This document shows, in pieces, positions 11,698 to 22,682 of a stretch of 64,000 bases of DNA. Within the stretch, counting starts at the first letter, position 1, and each line of letters opens with the position of its first letter. The stretch comes from Gracilaria vermiculophylla (taxonomy: Eukaryota > Rhodophyta > Florideophyceae > Gracilariales > Gracilariaceae): positions 3,047,999 through 3,111,998 of the forward strand of contig JAHNZQ020000181.1 in assembly GCA_019155205.2 (NCBI GenBank). Direction: 5' to 3'. The notes under the pieces are model-generated. The model was not told the origin of the DNA, did no database searches, and saw nothing but the letters and a program-made list of their open reading frames with translations. The translations under genes and the position numbers were made by a program.

Positions 11698-11890
11698 ATG
11701 AACGGTAGTTCCAATATGACGTAGGCCGTGCCCACGTGCTCAAAAACACGAAGTGTTGCCGTGGGAGCATGCGAAAAGCGAGCAACAGCATTCTGGAGGC
11801 TTAAAAGATAACTCCAGGTAGAGGATAGACGGCTGAGACGAAAAACATCTCCGGTTGAGGGCCCCCTCCCCCTTTCCTAAACGGTAGCGC

Positions 11891-12304
11891 CTATATGGAG
11901 CGGCGTTTCTCGTCTAGATTAGCGTGGTATCGCCTAAGGACGTTCTCCAGGATATGTTCCGGAGGTTCTTCCGTGTCTTCCTTCGAGTTGTACTTATACC
12001 AGCGGACGTGGTACAGTACTCCTGCACGGGTTTGTCGATGGGAGACGATATGGTCCACTGCGTTGAGGATGTCACCTTCAGGGGTCAGGATGGCATCGGG
12101 AGTTTCCGGTAATGGTTCAACGAAAGCAGTGATGCGGTTCCCGGTATCCCGTGAAGTCGTCGTGCCTGGGATGGTCGGGTGTGAAAGTTCCGCGCGTTGT
12201 TCCTGAGGTGGGATGACGTGCATTCCTGAAAGGCTGGGCGTTGGGACTTTCATCACCCTATCACGGGAGACGACATCTCTGAGCCCGTTAACCTCAATGT
12301 CCAC
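11891..12304 (-). pseudogene. Gyp1-b chromodomain end of pol
   Basis: This is the C-terminal end of the integrase polyprotein. It contains an EVNGLRDVVSRDRV segment and a chromodomain: AVDHIVSHRQ, then VLYHVRWYKY, then EEPPEHILENVLRRYH. These match the chromo fold pattern of an aromatic cage start, a YxVKW-like strand and a C-terminal helix. In chromoviruses this domain directs integration to particular chromatin. The frame is separated from the upstream integrase by a small shift near 12304-12356. The stop lies about 195 bp from the AATAAA of the convergent aORF. Confidence 0.75.
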
Positions 12305-12355
12305 AGTATCCTTATGGGGAGCCGAAAATTTGTAGGACCCTGAGGTGGTAGACGC

Positions 12356-13853
12356 TTACTTGCGCGTGACGTCTGGCGGTTCGTCGGACGTTTCCATGGG
12401 TTTGTCTTGGAAACACTCGTCGCCTTCCTTCAGATGAGGGCCTTCCCGCACCTTTCGGTTGAAGTAATGTTTTTTTATGCTCGGCGAGGCGTTGAGTCTC
12501 TCCTTTGCAAGGGAGAGCGCGTTCTCATACCGCCTTAGGATGAAGCGTTTGGCTTGCGCCGCTGTTGGCGCCTGTGACCCATCCACCGGGTGCGCCGTGG
12601 CGCGTGCCGCAATGACGGCACTTGGCGGGATGCGCGAGAGCACCAGATTGAAAGGAGCGGTCCCCGTAGAGCGGTGCACCTGTAGGTTGTATGCATACGT
12701 GAGGGGGCCCACATATGCGTCCCGATCTTTTTGGTGGTCCGCGACGTAGTGCTTCAGCCTCGAGGCGATGGTCTTGTTAAACCTCTCCACTTGTCCGTTG
12801 GTCTGGGCGTGATATGCAGTTGTAAACAATTGTTTCATCCCCAGCATTCCGGAGACGGCACTGAAGAGCTTCGCGGCGAACTGGAGACTACTGTCCAGGA
12901 GGAGGTATCACATATGGGTACACCCAGTGCTCCAGAAAGGCGTCTGCAATCACTGCTGCTGTGGGGCTCCGGAGGGATATGGCACGCGTGATCTTAGAGA
13001 AACGATCCGTGATCACGAGGATAAATCGGTGCCCTCGCTCCGTCTTGGGGAGAAGACCCAAGATGTCCATGGCCAAGAACTCCAACGGCCCTGAAGGTGG
13101 GAATAGCGTGAGCGACGTCCGGTGTTTCCGTATATTCCCCCGAGTGGCGGCCCAGGAATAGCAATCCGCCACCGTTTGGAAGGCGTTATTGGACATTTTT
13201 GGCCAATAGAACTCCCTCCCCATCGTGAAATACATCCGAGATCCACCGGAGTGCCCGGCGAGGCGAGGATAGAGCGAGAGATACAACACTCTTGCCCGTA
13301 GCTTCGTCGGGACAACCTTTTGGAGAGCTCCATCCAGAGGGGCGCGGCGTACAAGCACGCCGTCTCGGTCGACGTCGAATGACGATGTCAAACTCCCCAC
13401 AGTGGCGAGGCAATCCTTGCAGTACGCATCCGTACTCTGTTCCTTCAGGAACTCCGCCACAGTCATGGGGAGAACTTCTTTCTCCTTCTCAACAAGAGCC
13501 ATAACTTCAGGGAGTCCACTATACTTTCCTCCAGGTTCACAGCATTCCAAACATTCTCCATCGGATACTTCTTTTAAGTCGGCGTTTTGGATGACCAGAC
13601 ACGGCATAGTATCCTCCAAAGGTTTTTTGTTCTCCCCTTCGGTGAAGATTCGCGAGAGCGCGTTTGCTGCCTGGTGTTTAATGCCAGTGCGGTGGACGAT
13701 GTCAAACTCGAACTCCAGGAGGCGTACCCTCCACCTTTCCAGGCGACCGGAAGCATCCGTCAGGGACAGTATCCACTTCAGTGGTGCTTGGTCCGTCCTC
13801 AAGGTGAGACACGAGCCTTCTAGGTACGGGCGTAAAAGCAAAACCGCCCACAC
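12356..13853 (-). pseudogene. Gyp1-b RNase H C-terminus and integrase
   Basis: Two reading frames together cover this part. The RNase H end includes LRTDQAPLKWILSL and FDIVHRTGIKHQAANALSR. The integrase zinc region has LAGHSGGSRMY and ends DCYSWAA, so the second cysteine of the HHCC motif is Trp here (copy c keeps DCRSCAA). The catalytic core has MDILGLLP (first Asp) and ITDRFSK. The central TDNG region is lost at the frame break near 12850-12890. The last frame continues with NGQVERFNKTIASRLKHYV, carrying the catalytic glutamate. At least one frameshift and a missing segment make it non-functional. Confidence 0.8.
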
Positions 13854-13952
13854 GATGGCAAGACATTCGCGCTCCGAGGTGGAGTAGTTCCGTTCCGTAG
13901 ATGTGAGGCTGCGACTCCAATACCCGATGGGTTGAAGTCCACCTTTCGGTTG

Positions 13953-14849
13953 CTACTGTAGGAGGGCCCATCCGACCTGGTGCTTACAGGCGTCAGTTTC
14001 CAGCACCATTCGGCCGTGCTGCTTCGGAAGTACCAAGATCGGTGGTTCAATTAGTCTTTTGTTAAGGGTGTCGAAGGCTTGAAACTCCTCATCCGTCAAG
14101 ATATCCAACTGCGTCGGCTTGTCCTTCTCCAAGAGGCGAATCAACGGCGCCGATATACGGGAGAAATTGGGTACAAACCTCCGGAAGACGTTACACAACC
14201 CAAGGAAGGAGCGGAGCTCCGTCTGGTTTGTGGGAGGGTGAACCTTCTTGATGGCATCATGAGGTTTTGTAGAAATCTGTAGGGGGGCTGGGAGCACAAT
14301 GTACTCCAATTAATCCATATAGGACTTGAAAAAGAAACATTTCTCCAGCTTCAAGGTGAGTCCAGCATCCATTAGGAGTTGGAGCACGTGCTTCACATAA
14401 ATGAAGTGCTCCTCCACGCTTTGGGAGTATATGATGACATCATCAATACATATCAAGGGGTTTCGTCACTGCATCTTTGAGAGGATTATGTCCATCGCTC
14501 GTTGGAACGTAGCGCGTGCATTCTTCAATCCAAATAGCATCCTTAGGGATCTGAAAATCCCACAGTGTGAGGTGAACATTGTATTATCCTTATCGGAGTC
14601 GTCGATCTCAATCTGCCAGAAGCCGCTGTTGGCATCCAGTGTGGAGAAGACGGACGCATCGCCTAAGGAGTCGATACATTCATCCATACGGGGTATCGGG
14701 TACAAATCGCGTACCGTCACCTCGTTGAGGCGTCTGTATTCGATACGGAACCTTAAAAAGCCATCTTTCTTCTTGACAAACACCACCGGGGAGGCCCATT
14801 TGGATTTGGAAGGCTCGATAACGCCCTTCTTCAGCATCCGGTAGACCAC
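13953..14849 (-). pseudogene. Gyp1-b reverse transcriptase
   Basis: RT motifs in order are VFVKKKDGFLRFRIEYRRLN, YPIPRMDECID, FSTLDANSGFWQIE (first catalytic Asp), FGLKNARATFQRAMDIILSK, a premature stop, and then LICIDDVIIYS. The usual YxDD box is CIDD here, as in Gyp1-d. Further down are the HPPTNQTELRSFLGL thumb region and the RNase H start (VLETDACKH). Frameshift and stop damage is present near 14310-14465. Confidence 0.8.
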
Positions 14850-14969
14850 ATCCCGTTCAAAATCGCGCCCATGGTGTCCGGCCCTCCTCGGGAGTTGATG
14901 TACTGGTTCCGCATCAGGTGTGAGCTGGATCCTGTGCTTGGTCAGGCTAACCTGACCCAGGCGACCAGA

Positions 14970-16454
14970 TCACATGTCCTCAAAAGCGGATTGCATCTCC
15001 ACTATCCTATGGCGATACCCTTCGAACTCTTCGCCAATTTGAAGCTTCTCCAGCCAGGTAGCAGGATTCACTTCCTCTGCAGCCGTTGAAGTCGCTTCAG
15101 CCTCCATGGTGGGGATTGCATCGCGATCCACGAGGTCTTCCATACGAGGAAGAGACGCCATTCCTGCAGGGGCGGGTAATGCCAATCCGACGTCAGTACC
15201 TATTTGGAGGCGTAACCGTGACTCCTTCAGGTTGGCGAGCACAACCCTGAAGGGAATGTTCGGTATTATTTCCATAACGCCGTTCGCCATCATGGAGCGC
15301 TGCTTCGTCGTCAGGTGTGTACTTCCCTGTAGGAATGAAAGGCCAGATGCAGAGTTCTGCACACAAACTTCGGCCTGACTCCTCGCGGGTATTTCAACGC
15401 TCTTCACCACTCGGAGCTTATTTGACTGCGTCTCCTTTAGAAGGTTAACCACGTGACGCGCGTTGGCGTCCGGTCCTAGAGATGCGGACAAAGTACCTAC
15501 AAGGGCGGAGTGGTGAAACGTCCCCTTCCACAGGCGTTGGTAGATTGCACGTACATACCGATCAACAAAGAAAGTGCCCAATATGCACTGTGCGGCCAAG
15601 TTGGTCGCTACGAGGAACCGCACTTTCACCTGTAAGGAGCCCAACCGGAGGTACAAGGGGGTTTCGTCGAGGATGGTCAGTGCTCGACGCGACGCCTCGC
15701 GCACCGTTAGGAGCTCGCCAGTCCTCAAGGAGCCGAGAGCAGACCGCGGGAGAACTTCAGCGTGCACCAGATTGGGCCCAGATCCGGTATCGAGGATAGC
15801 GTGCCCCGTGGTGGAGGCAAGCGGGGAACATACGATAGAGGCGAATAACTTGTAATTCTCATGGCGGAGTGTGCAAACAGAATCCACAAAGGTGTCGAAT
15901 GGGTCCAATGGGATTGGGGGGCCCGCCGATTCTGCGTCGGCGGCGCAGACGGCCTCTCCCCCTTTCCTAAAGGCGACCCCCGTGGAGCTGAGGCTCGATG
16001 GTAAAGAGCCAGGCAAAGCCTCTACGCGTGGCTCTGAGGGTTTTCCTGGTTGGAAAGGGGCTGAGTCCCTGTCAAGGGCGGCGTCTGCGGTTGTGCATCG
16101 CGATGCGACGTGTTCCCTTGAGGTGGAACCGGCTTGGGCACCGGCACCTGCGTTTTGGGTGCAAGAGACAGTGGGACAGGTTGCACTCCCGGTGGAGCAC
16201 GGTAACCGTAGTTTCCTTGAGGGGAGCGGATTTCGCGATTCGCGGTTCGATAACTTCCGCTCTCTGTTGGTGTGTCCTTCAGATCCTGGAAGGTTTTCTC
16301 TCGTTCCTGCAGAATGTCTGCCCTCATTTCTGGGGTGATAGTCGTACAGTGTACGGGTTCTCGTGACAGGAAAATTCTGCAAAGCGGTGGGAAGCCTCGA
16401 GGGTTCGCGAATCGGACGCTTCTGTAGGGCCTTGCCGAGGCGTATTTCAATCAC
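14970..16454 (-). pseudogene. Gyp1-b protease and start of pol (494 codons open)
   Basis: This is the longest open frame of the element. Its first part runs in the alternative frame over the end of gag. The aspartic protease follows, with the catalytic AILDTGSGPNLVHAEV motif intact, then a linker containing LGSLQVKVRFLVATNLAAQ and FRVVLANLKESRLRLQIG. Aspartic proteases of Gypsy elements process the Gag-Pol polyprotein inside the virus-like particle. The frame is -1 relative to gag, the same relation as in Gyp1-c and Gyp1-d. A stop at 14970 separates it from RT. Confidence 0.75.
16022..16452 (-). pseudogene. Gyp1-b gag C-terminal fragment
   Basis: The frame starts inside gag at KYASARPYRSVRF and runs to a TAG at 16022. 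It contains CRIFLSREPVHC, where the other copies show a short C-x2-C-x6-H-C motif; the second cysteine is Phe in this copy. The tail is Pro/Gln-rich (QPQTPPLTGTQPLSNQENP). It overlaps the protease frame by about 430 bp. The 5' part is lost by truncation. Confidence 0.7.
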
Positions 16455-16512
16455 TGCAGTGTCAATCTTGTTCTCAGTTGTGAAATAAATAACATTTATG
16501 AGTTCGTTTGCG

Positions 16513-16672
16513 TGTTGGTTAACAGATGAGCTACATTATATGCGTTATATTCACTTGTGACATAGGGCGTACAGTTCATTAATTGATTCATCAACACCCA
16601 TTTTCGCCGTGTGTTTCCTTACCGAACGAGACCTCGAGCTTACAATACCCACTTTGTACTTCTGCTGTAAAC
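16513..16672 (-). mobile_element. TRIM-like element copy 1, 3' half
   Basis: Read on the minus strand it carries the 3' half of the internal region and the 3' terminal repeat of the same element seen at 22323-22987. The outer end is CCAACA on the minus strand. It stops exactly at the target duplication TAAAC (16668-16672) of Gyp1-c. The other half is at 32638-32797. Together the halves make about 315 bp, so Gyp1-c inserted into this small element. Confidence 0.8.
16668..16672. repeat. Target site duplication TAAAC (left) of Gyp1-c
   Basis: It is identical to 32638-32642 and directly abuts both outer LTR ends defined by alignment to the other Gyp1 LTRs. Confidence 0.9.
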
Positions 16673-17226
16673 TTTGGTGCCGTCAGTTCTCTTTACGGGG
16701 GTGGTATTGCACAACGTCCGTAAGGAGTTTTTGGTGACTTCAAATGCGTGAGCTCCTAAAGATGGTCTCCGGTACTCGCTTTCAAGAGGCAGAGGAATCC
16801 TGAAATGGGATCCGCAAACAACAAGCGAAGACGGGGGCTCACTGGGTGGACAATGCTCCTACAGGCGCTGTTACGAGGCGACCTGAGGATCGTTGGCTTA
16901 GAAACCTAAGGATGTTCGACGAGAGTCTCCATCCGGAAAAATAGATGAAGACTCCAAGGGGCTTGGTTTACTTCCCCAGAGGTGGCGCTCGACCGGTGGA
17001 TTACGTAACACGCCGAGAGCCCGCCTCGGCAGGTCGCACTGCTACAGCAATTACCGGCACCAATGAACTACAATAAATCAAAATTATACCGTTTCTGAAG
17101 GGTACTGTAGCACACGTGTGCCGATTACTGCACCATGTGGCTCAAATAATAAAATATGAACCCTTCTTAGAAATATCCCGTCGTAAAGCCGCATGAAAAT
17201 ATCACCTTAGGATCCACTGTACTACT
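16673..17226 (-). repeat. Gyp1-c 3' LTR
   Basis: 554 bp. On the plus strand it starts TTTGGTGCCGTCAG and ends CTGTACTACT. The adjoining sense-strand sequence TTCAGGAAAGGGACTA is a plausible polypurine tract. Confidence 0.85.
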
Positions 17227-17869
17227 TAGTCCCTTTCCTGAACTTCACCAAGTCCCAGAGGTGCATATTTTCACCCATCAATCCTGAAGTGGTTTCTAAT
17301 GTCGTGGACGCCATAACGGTTCTCATACCATGCGACACACTACGCCTTCCGGGGATTCTTCCTGAGCATTCCGGCCTTGGCGAAGCGGACCAACCATGAG
17401 TTTGCGTATCTTCTTTGAGGCATTTTCGGGTTACTAATACTCCTGATCCTGCATCACCTTCTCCTTCTTGGTGCCACCTCGCTGTTTCCACAGCCTCAGT
17501 TGGTGGTTATATCTACCGCGCCCCCGAGCGTCGTGCGTACGGTCTCAACGTTCTGTATTCGTGGTTGGGGCATAGGCCGGTCTTGTCTGTTTGTCGGTCT
17601 CTCTCCGTGGTACGGTGCGGCGGGTATTCACGGCATCGAACTCTGCTATTATCTGGAAGGTCATTTTTGGGAAACGACCAAACCGTCGCGTCCGCTCGTT
17701 AACCCCAGTGTAAGCACCTCATTCATAATCTTTGCTCCTGTACTGCCGTCAGTTCCAGTTGGATATGAGCTAGACCCTTTTTATGGTGCTCAATACCTCC
17801 CCGCAGCTTTTTGTCGGTCCTCTCCGCGCATTCCGCGATTGCGTCTTGACGTGGGTCCCTCCCTTGTCG

Positions 17870-17880
17870 GGTATATAACC
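17870..17880 (+). promoter_or_regulatory. TATA box of the Gyp1-c antisense gene
   Basis: GGTATATAACC is identical at all 11 bases to the element in Gyp1-d (63113-63123, minus). It starts 101 bp before the aORF ATG, the same spacing as in copies b and d. Confidence 0.7.
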
Positions 17881-17970
17881 ACAGGCTGCTCCCCCTGTGG
17901 CGTTCTGTCGATATCCTTTGGTTCTATAACATATTCAGTCTCCATCATATCAACTACGTACGACTTCGAA

Positions 17971-18475
17971 ATGACCTCTCCAGCCCCGGCTCCAACTTCT
18001 TTGTCCATGCTTCATGTGTATCACACCTCCACCGCAGCGCCATTTCGGTCGAGGAAGCACTTCGACCATCGTGCTACGCGGGTCTTCGTGCCGTTCCATG
18101 ACAGATGCGTCAGTCTCCCTTGCGTCTTGAAGGACTACATTCATCATTTTGGACCGTACCTTCAGGCAATGAGGTTCCGCGGCGTAACGGAGATCGCTTG
18201 GAATGACCAAAAGCGGAACCGGTGGGACGCATTTCGTGCTTTTTGGCTCCAAATTCCGGTGCATGGTGACCACGCTCCGACCACCGGGGGGCATTGCGAC
18301 GCTTTCTACCTAAGTTGTGCCGAAGAGCACGAGATACAGAATCGACTTCAACTACCCCTACACAAGGAAAGCTCATATCAGCAAGCGGGTCAGGCCAGAA
18401 ACACCGCTGATGGACGCTCCGCCCGTGCAGTGTGGCCCTTTGATCCCCCTTACGATTGACTCTACTGGCTCAGTC
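17971..18475 (+). pseudogene. Gyp1 antisense gene (aORF), copy c, 3'-deleted
   Basis: The ATG at 17971 aligns with the starts in copies b and d, although the frame is open upstream to 17500 without conserved residues. It encodes HVYHTSTAAPFRSRKHFDHR, VFVPFHDRCVSLPC, then IHHFGPYLQAMRFRG without the stop seen in copy b, WNDQKRNRWDAF and WPFDPPYD before a TGA at 18457-18459. Past that stop a few more codons match copy b (LYWLSRNR). The sequence then jumps into antisense integrase because of the internal deletion. This copy shows that the b stop at 9930 is a late mutation. Confidence 0.75.
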
Positions 18476-18489
18476 GCAACCGATAGGGG

Positions 18490-21400
18490 ATAGTTTCATT
18501 AAACCTCTCCGCCTGTCCGATGGTCCGGGGGTGATATGCAGTTGCTAACAACTGCTTCATCTGCAGCATTCCGGAGATGGCACTGAGTAGCTTTGCTGCA
18601 AGCTGAGGTTCCTTCCTCATAAGAAGATACAACAGGATCCAATATGGGTAAACCCAATTCTCTAGAAAGGAGTCGACAATTTATGTTGCAGTGGTGGTCC
18701 GGAGGGGAATGGCGCTCTTGATCTTCGAGAACCGCTCACTGATCCCAAGGATAAATTGGTACCCCGCGCTCCGACTTGCGGAGAGGACCCAAAATGTCCA
18801 TGGCCGTGAGCTTCAAAGGTCCTGACAGCGGGAACAGGATGAGAGGCTTCCGGTATCTGCGGATATCCCTCCGAGTGGTGGCGCATGAACGGCAGTCCGT
18901 CATCGCTTGCAAGGGTTCATGAGCCATGTTAGATTAATAAAACTCCCTCCTCATAGTGATGTACATGCGCGATCCGCCGGGGTGCGCGGAAAGGCGAGAG
19001 TAATGGAAGAGATACAGCACCCTTGCCTGTAGACTTGTCGAAAACAGCTTTTCGAGAGCTCCGTCCAGGGGACCGCCGCGTACAAGTATGTCCTCGCGGT
19101 CCCCATCAAATGACAATTTTAGACCCCCCACGCTGGCGAAGTGCTCTGTCCAGTACGCGTCAGTACTCTGCTCCTTCAGGAACTCCGCCACGGTGATGGG
19201 GAGAACTTCTTCTCGTCTTGGAAGAGGGCCATCGCCTCTGAGAGTCCACTAGACATGCCTCCATGTTCACAGCATTCCAAGTATTCTCCTTCAGATCATT
19301 CTTTCCGGTCGGTATCCTCGATGACTGGACACGGAATTGTGTCCTCCAAAGGCGTTTTGTATTCTCCTTCGGTATAGATAAGCAACAGAGGTTCCGCCGC
19401 CTTATGTTCTATGCCAAAACAGTGGAAGATGTGAAATTCAAACTCCAGGAGGCGTAGTCTGCATCTCTGCAGGCAATCGCAAGCATCCTTCAAGGACATT
19501 GTCTTCTTTAGTGATGCGTGCTCCGTCCTCAAGGTGAATCGCGCGCCTTCCAGGTACGGGTGTAAAATGAACACCGCCCATACGATGGCGAGACATTCGC
19601 GTTTTGAGGTGGAATAATTCTGTTCTGTAGGTGAAAGGCTGCGACTCCAGTATCTAATAGGTTGGAGTCCACCTTCAGGTTGTTATTGTAGGAGGCCATG
19701 TCCGATCGGATACTGAAAGGCGTCTGTTTCCAGCACCATTCGTCCATTCTGCTTCGAGAGAACCAAAATCGGGGTCTCTATTAGTCTCATCTTCAAGTTT
19801 TGAAAAACTTCGAAATCTCCGTCCGTCAAAGGGGCCAATTTCATTGGTTTGCCTTTCTCCAAGAGGACATTCAACGCCGATACAATACTAGAAAAACTTG
19901 GAACAAACCTTCGAAGGACATTACACAACCACAGGAAAGAGTAGAGCTCCGTCTGATTTGTGGGAGGGTGTGCTCCCTTGAAAGAGTCTTGAGTGTTTTT
20001 AGAGACCCGTAGGTGGCCCGGAAGCACAACGTGTCTCAGGCAATCCACAGCGCACTTGAAAAAGTCAAGGTGATTCCAGCATCCATCTGGAGTTAAAACA
20101 CGGGCTTTACATGCATAAAGTGCTCCTCCACGATACGAAAGTATACAATGACATCTTCAAAAATTAGCAGGGCGTACTGCCACTCTAGTTTTGAAAGGCG
20201 TATGTCCACCGCTCGTTGGAAAGTAGCCGGTGCATTCTGCAATCTAGATGGCATTCTTCTCAATCTGAAAATTTCACAGAGCGAGGTGAACGTTGTCTTG
20301 TCCTTATTTGAGTCATCCATCTCGATCTGGATGTAGCCACTATTGGCATCCAGTGTGGAAGAAAACGAACGCATCTTTTAGCGAGTCGATACATTCATTC
20401 ATACAGGATATCGGGTACGAATCGCGTACTGTCACCTCATTAGGCGTCTATAGTCAATAAAGAACATCAAGGAACCATCATTCTTCTGCACAAACACCAC
20501 TTGGAAGCCCCGTTCAGAATAAAAGGCCTCCAGAACGCCCTTATCTAGCATCCTATGGATCTCATCCCATTCACAATCCCGTGCATGAGGCCCAGTACTC
20601 CTTGGGAGTTGATGTACCGATTTCGCGTCAGGTGTGAGCTGGATCTGGGGCTCGGCCAAGCTCACCTGACCCAGGCGAGAAGACCGCATGTGCTTTAAGT
20701 CAGATAGCATCTCCACTATCCTATGGCGATATTCTTCAAAATCTTCGCAATTTTGGAGCTGTTCTTGCCAATTGGCAGGTGTCTCTTCCACTGGAGTCGT
20801 AGATGCCGCTTCGGGTTTTTTTTGGCGATACTATCGTGTTCATCCCGGCCCTCCGTATGAAGAATATGAGCCAGTACTGCAGGAGCTGGTAATTCCAATC
20901 CGGCGACAGACTCTTTCTGGAGCCGTATAGGCGACCCCTTCAGGCTAGAAAGCACGAACCTGAAGGGGATGTCCGGTACTATTTACGTAACGCTGTTCGC
21001 CATCATGGAGTGCTGCTTCGTCGTCAGATGTGGACTTCCCTGTAGAGATGAAAGGCCAGATGCAGAGGTCAGCATCCAAACTTCCGCCTGAGTCCCCGCG
21101 GGTATTTCGATACTTTTCACCACCTGGAGCTTATTCGACTGCGTCTTCTCTGGAACATTACCAACTTGACTCTCATTGGCGTCCCGTTCCGGAGATACGG
21201 ACAGGATACCTACAGGAGTGGCGTCGTGAAACATCACCTTCCACAGGCGTGGGCATATTGCACGTACGTACCGATCCACAAAAAAAATGCCCAATATGCA
21301 TTGTGCTGCCAAGTTGCCCGCCACAAGGAACCACATCTTCACCTGTAAGGAGCCCAGCTGGAGATATAAGGGTTATACTCCGAGGATTTTCCATGCTGGA

Positions 21401-21734
21401 AGCTACGCGTCGAGCGCCGTAAGGAGCTTGCCAGTCCTCAAGGCGCCGAGAACAGACCGTGAGAATAGGTCAGCTTGCACTAGGTGTAGGCCAGCTCTAA
21501 TGTCGAGTATAGCGCGCACCGTTATGGAGGTGAATAAGGAACATCATGAAGAAGCAAACATTTTGTACTTCTCACGGCGGAGTATGCAAACAGATTCCTC
21601 AAAAGCAGCGAGTGGGTCCTAATGGATTGGGGGGCCTGCCAATTCTGCGTCATCCGCGCAGATGGTTTCACCCCCTTTCCTTGAGTCGACCTCCGTGGGG
21701 CCGAGGCTTGACGGTAAGGAGCTACGCCGAGCCC
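18490..21734 (-). pseudogene. Gyp1-c pol remnant
   Basis: Scattered frames match copies b and d. They include integrase zinc region and core start (SAHPGGSRMYITM, DCRSCATTRRD, TAMDILGPL), RNase H (FTLRTEHASLKK, FEFHIFHCFGIEHKAA), RT thumb (HPPTNQTELYSFLWLCNV), RT palm (STLDANSGYIQIEMDDSNKD), and a degenerate active site reading IFED in place of the family CIDD. The polymerase linker KMWFLVAGNLAAQCILGIFF is also present. There are many stops and frameshifts. The 3' end of pol is deleted at about 18490. Confidence 0.8.
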
Positions 21735-22317
21735 CTACGTATGACCCTGTGGATTATCTTGGTTGTAGTTATTCTGAGTTTCAGTAGGGGAAAGCTGCAG
21801 CGGGTGTGCATTAGGATGTGCCATGTTCCCCGGAGATGCAAATGGTTTGGGTGCCGCCCCTTGCACTGTCGGCGCAAATGCCAATGGAGCAGGCTGCACT
21901 CCAACTGGAGTGTGGCAACAGTAGTTTACTTGGGAGGAGCGAATATCGCCACTTGCAGTGCGATATCTTCCACCATCCGTCGTCGTGTCCTTTAGGTTCT
22001 GGACATTCTTCTCCCATTTCTGCTGGATCGCGGCCCTCATTAGCGGAGTGAGAGTGGTAAGTAGTGGCTCTTGAGACAGGCAAATCATACAAGGCGGTGG
22101 GTAGCCCCGAGGGTTTGCGAATCGGACACTCCTGTAAGACCTTGCCGAGGCGTATGAGGTAAAAGAAAAGGGTGGCCTCGTCCTAGACGCTGCTACCTGA
22201 GATGAGGCGTGTGTCAGAGCAAGGGCCTCTTGCTCTCCTTTGAACGTGAGCTCGTCAACTTCGCCTGAGGTGCGGGATTCCAACTTCAGGGCGGATGCCC
22301 GACGGTTCCTTAAGGTT

Positions 22318-22322
22318 GTTGG
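22318..22322. repeat. Target site duplication GTTGG (left) of TRIM-like copy 2
   Basis: Identical to 22988-22992. Both copies directly abut the TG...CA ends of the element. Confidence 0.8.
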
Positions 22323-22380
22323 TGTTGATAGTTCAAATGGTGAACTGTACGCCCTGTGTCACAAGAGAGTATAGCGCAAA

Positions 22381-22447
22381 TAGCTCATCTGTTTTCCAAC
22401 AGGTTATGGGCCCAGCTAAACGCTAGGACCCTGGGTTCGATTCCCAG
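22381..22447 (+). promoter_or_regulatory. tRNA-like A and B boxes in the TRIM-like element
   Basis: TAGCTCATCTG (22381-22391, in the terminal repeat) fits a Pol III A box. GGTTCGATTCC (22434-22444, internal region) is a perfect B box. It lies in a T-arm-like hairpin with a 5-bp CTGGG/CCCAG stem (431-435 and 443-447) and a 7-base loop. The boxes are 53 bp apart, longer than in an ordinary tRNA. I could not form an acceptor stem from the usual positions, so this is not a tRNA gene. Confidence 0.55.
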
Positions 22448-22582
22448 AAGTGACATGAGCCTGAGAAATTGTACAGGTGTACAGCAGTAGTGAAGATTGG
22501 CTACTGTAAGCTTGAGGTCTCGTTCTGTAAGGAAGTACAGGGCGAGGGGGCGTGTTGATAGTTCAAATGATGAACTGTGCGC

Positions 22583-22682
22583 NNNNNNNNNNNNNNNNNN
22601 NNNNNNNNNNNNNNNNNNNNNNNNNNNNNNNNNNNNNNNNNNNNNNNNNNNNNNNNNNNNNNNNNNNNNNNNNNNNNNNNNN
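22583..22682. other. Assembly gap of 100 N
   Basis: Exactly 100 N, a conventional placeholder length. The 26 bases before it (22557-22582) and the 26 after it (22683-22708) are identical and belong to the terminal repeat of the TRIM-like element. The real gap may be zero, a simple contig overlap, or a whole number of 230-bp units. Confidence 0.9.

Larger units (their letters stand above)
8489..16452 (-). mobile_element. Gyp1-b Ty3/Gypsy chromovirus-like element, 5'-truncated
   Basis: The sense strand is minus. From the 5' side it carries the end of gag, protease, RT, RNase H, integrase and a chromodomain, then the convergent antisense gene aORF on the plus strand, then the 3' LTR. Gag homology to Gyp1-c and Gyp1-d stops abruptly near 16452, so the 5' LTR, leader and most of gag are missing. 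About 60 bp of unrelated sequence separates the break from the TRIM-like copy at 16513. Internal stops and frameshifts make it inactive, but it keeps the best protease motif and the longest aORF of the family. Confidence 0.85.

Noticed and set aside
22374..22454. A complete tRNA gene at the A/B boxes of the TRIM-like element
   Set aside because: The T arm is perfect but the expected acceptor positions do not pair and the A-B spacing is about 10 bases too long.
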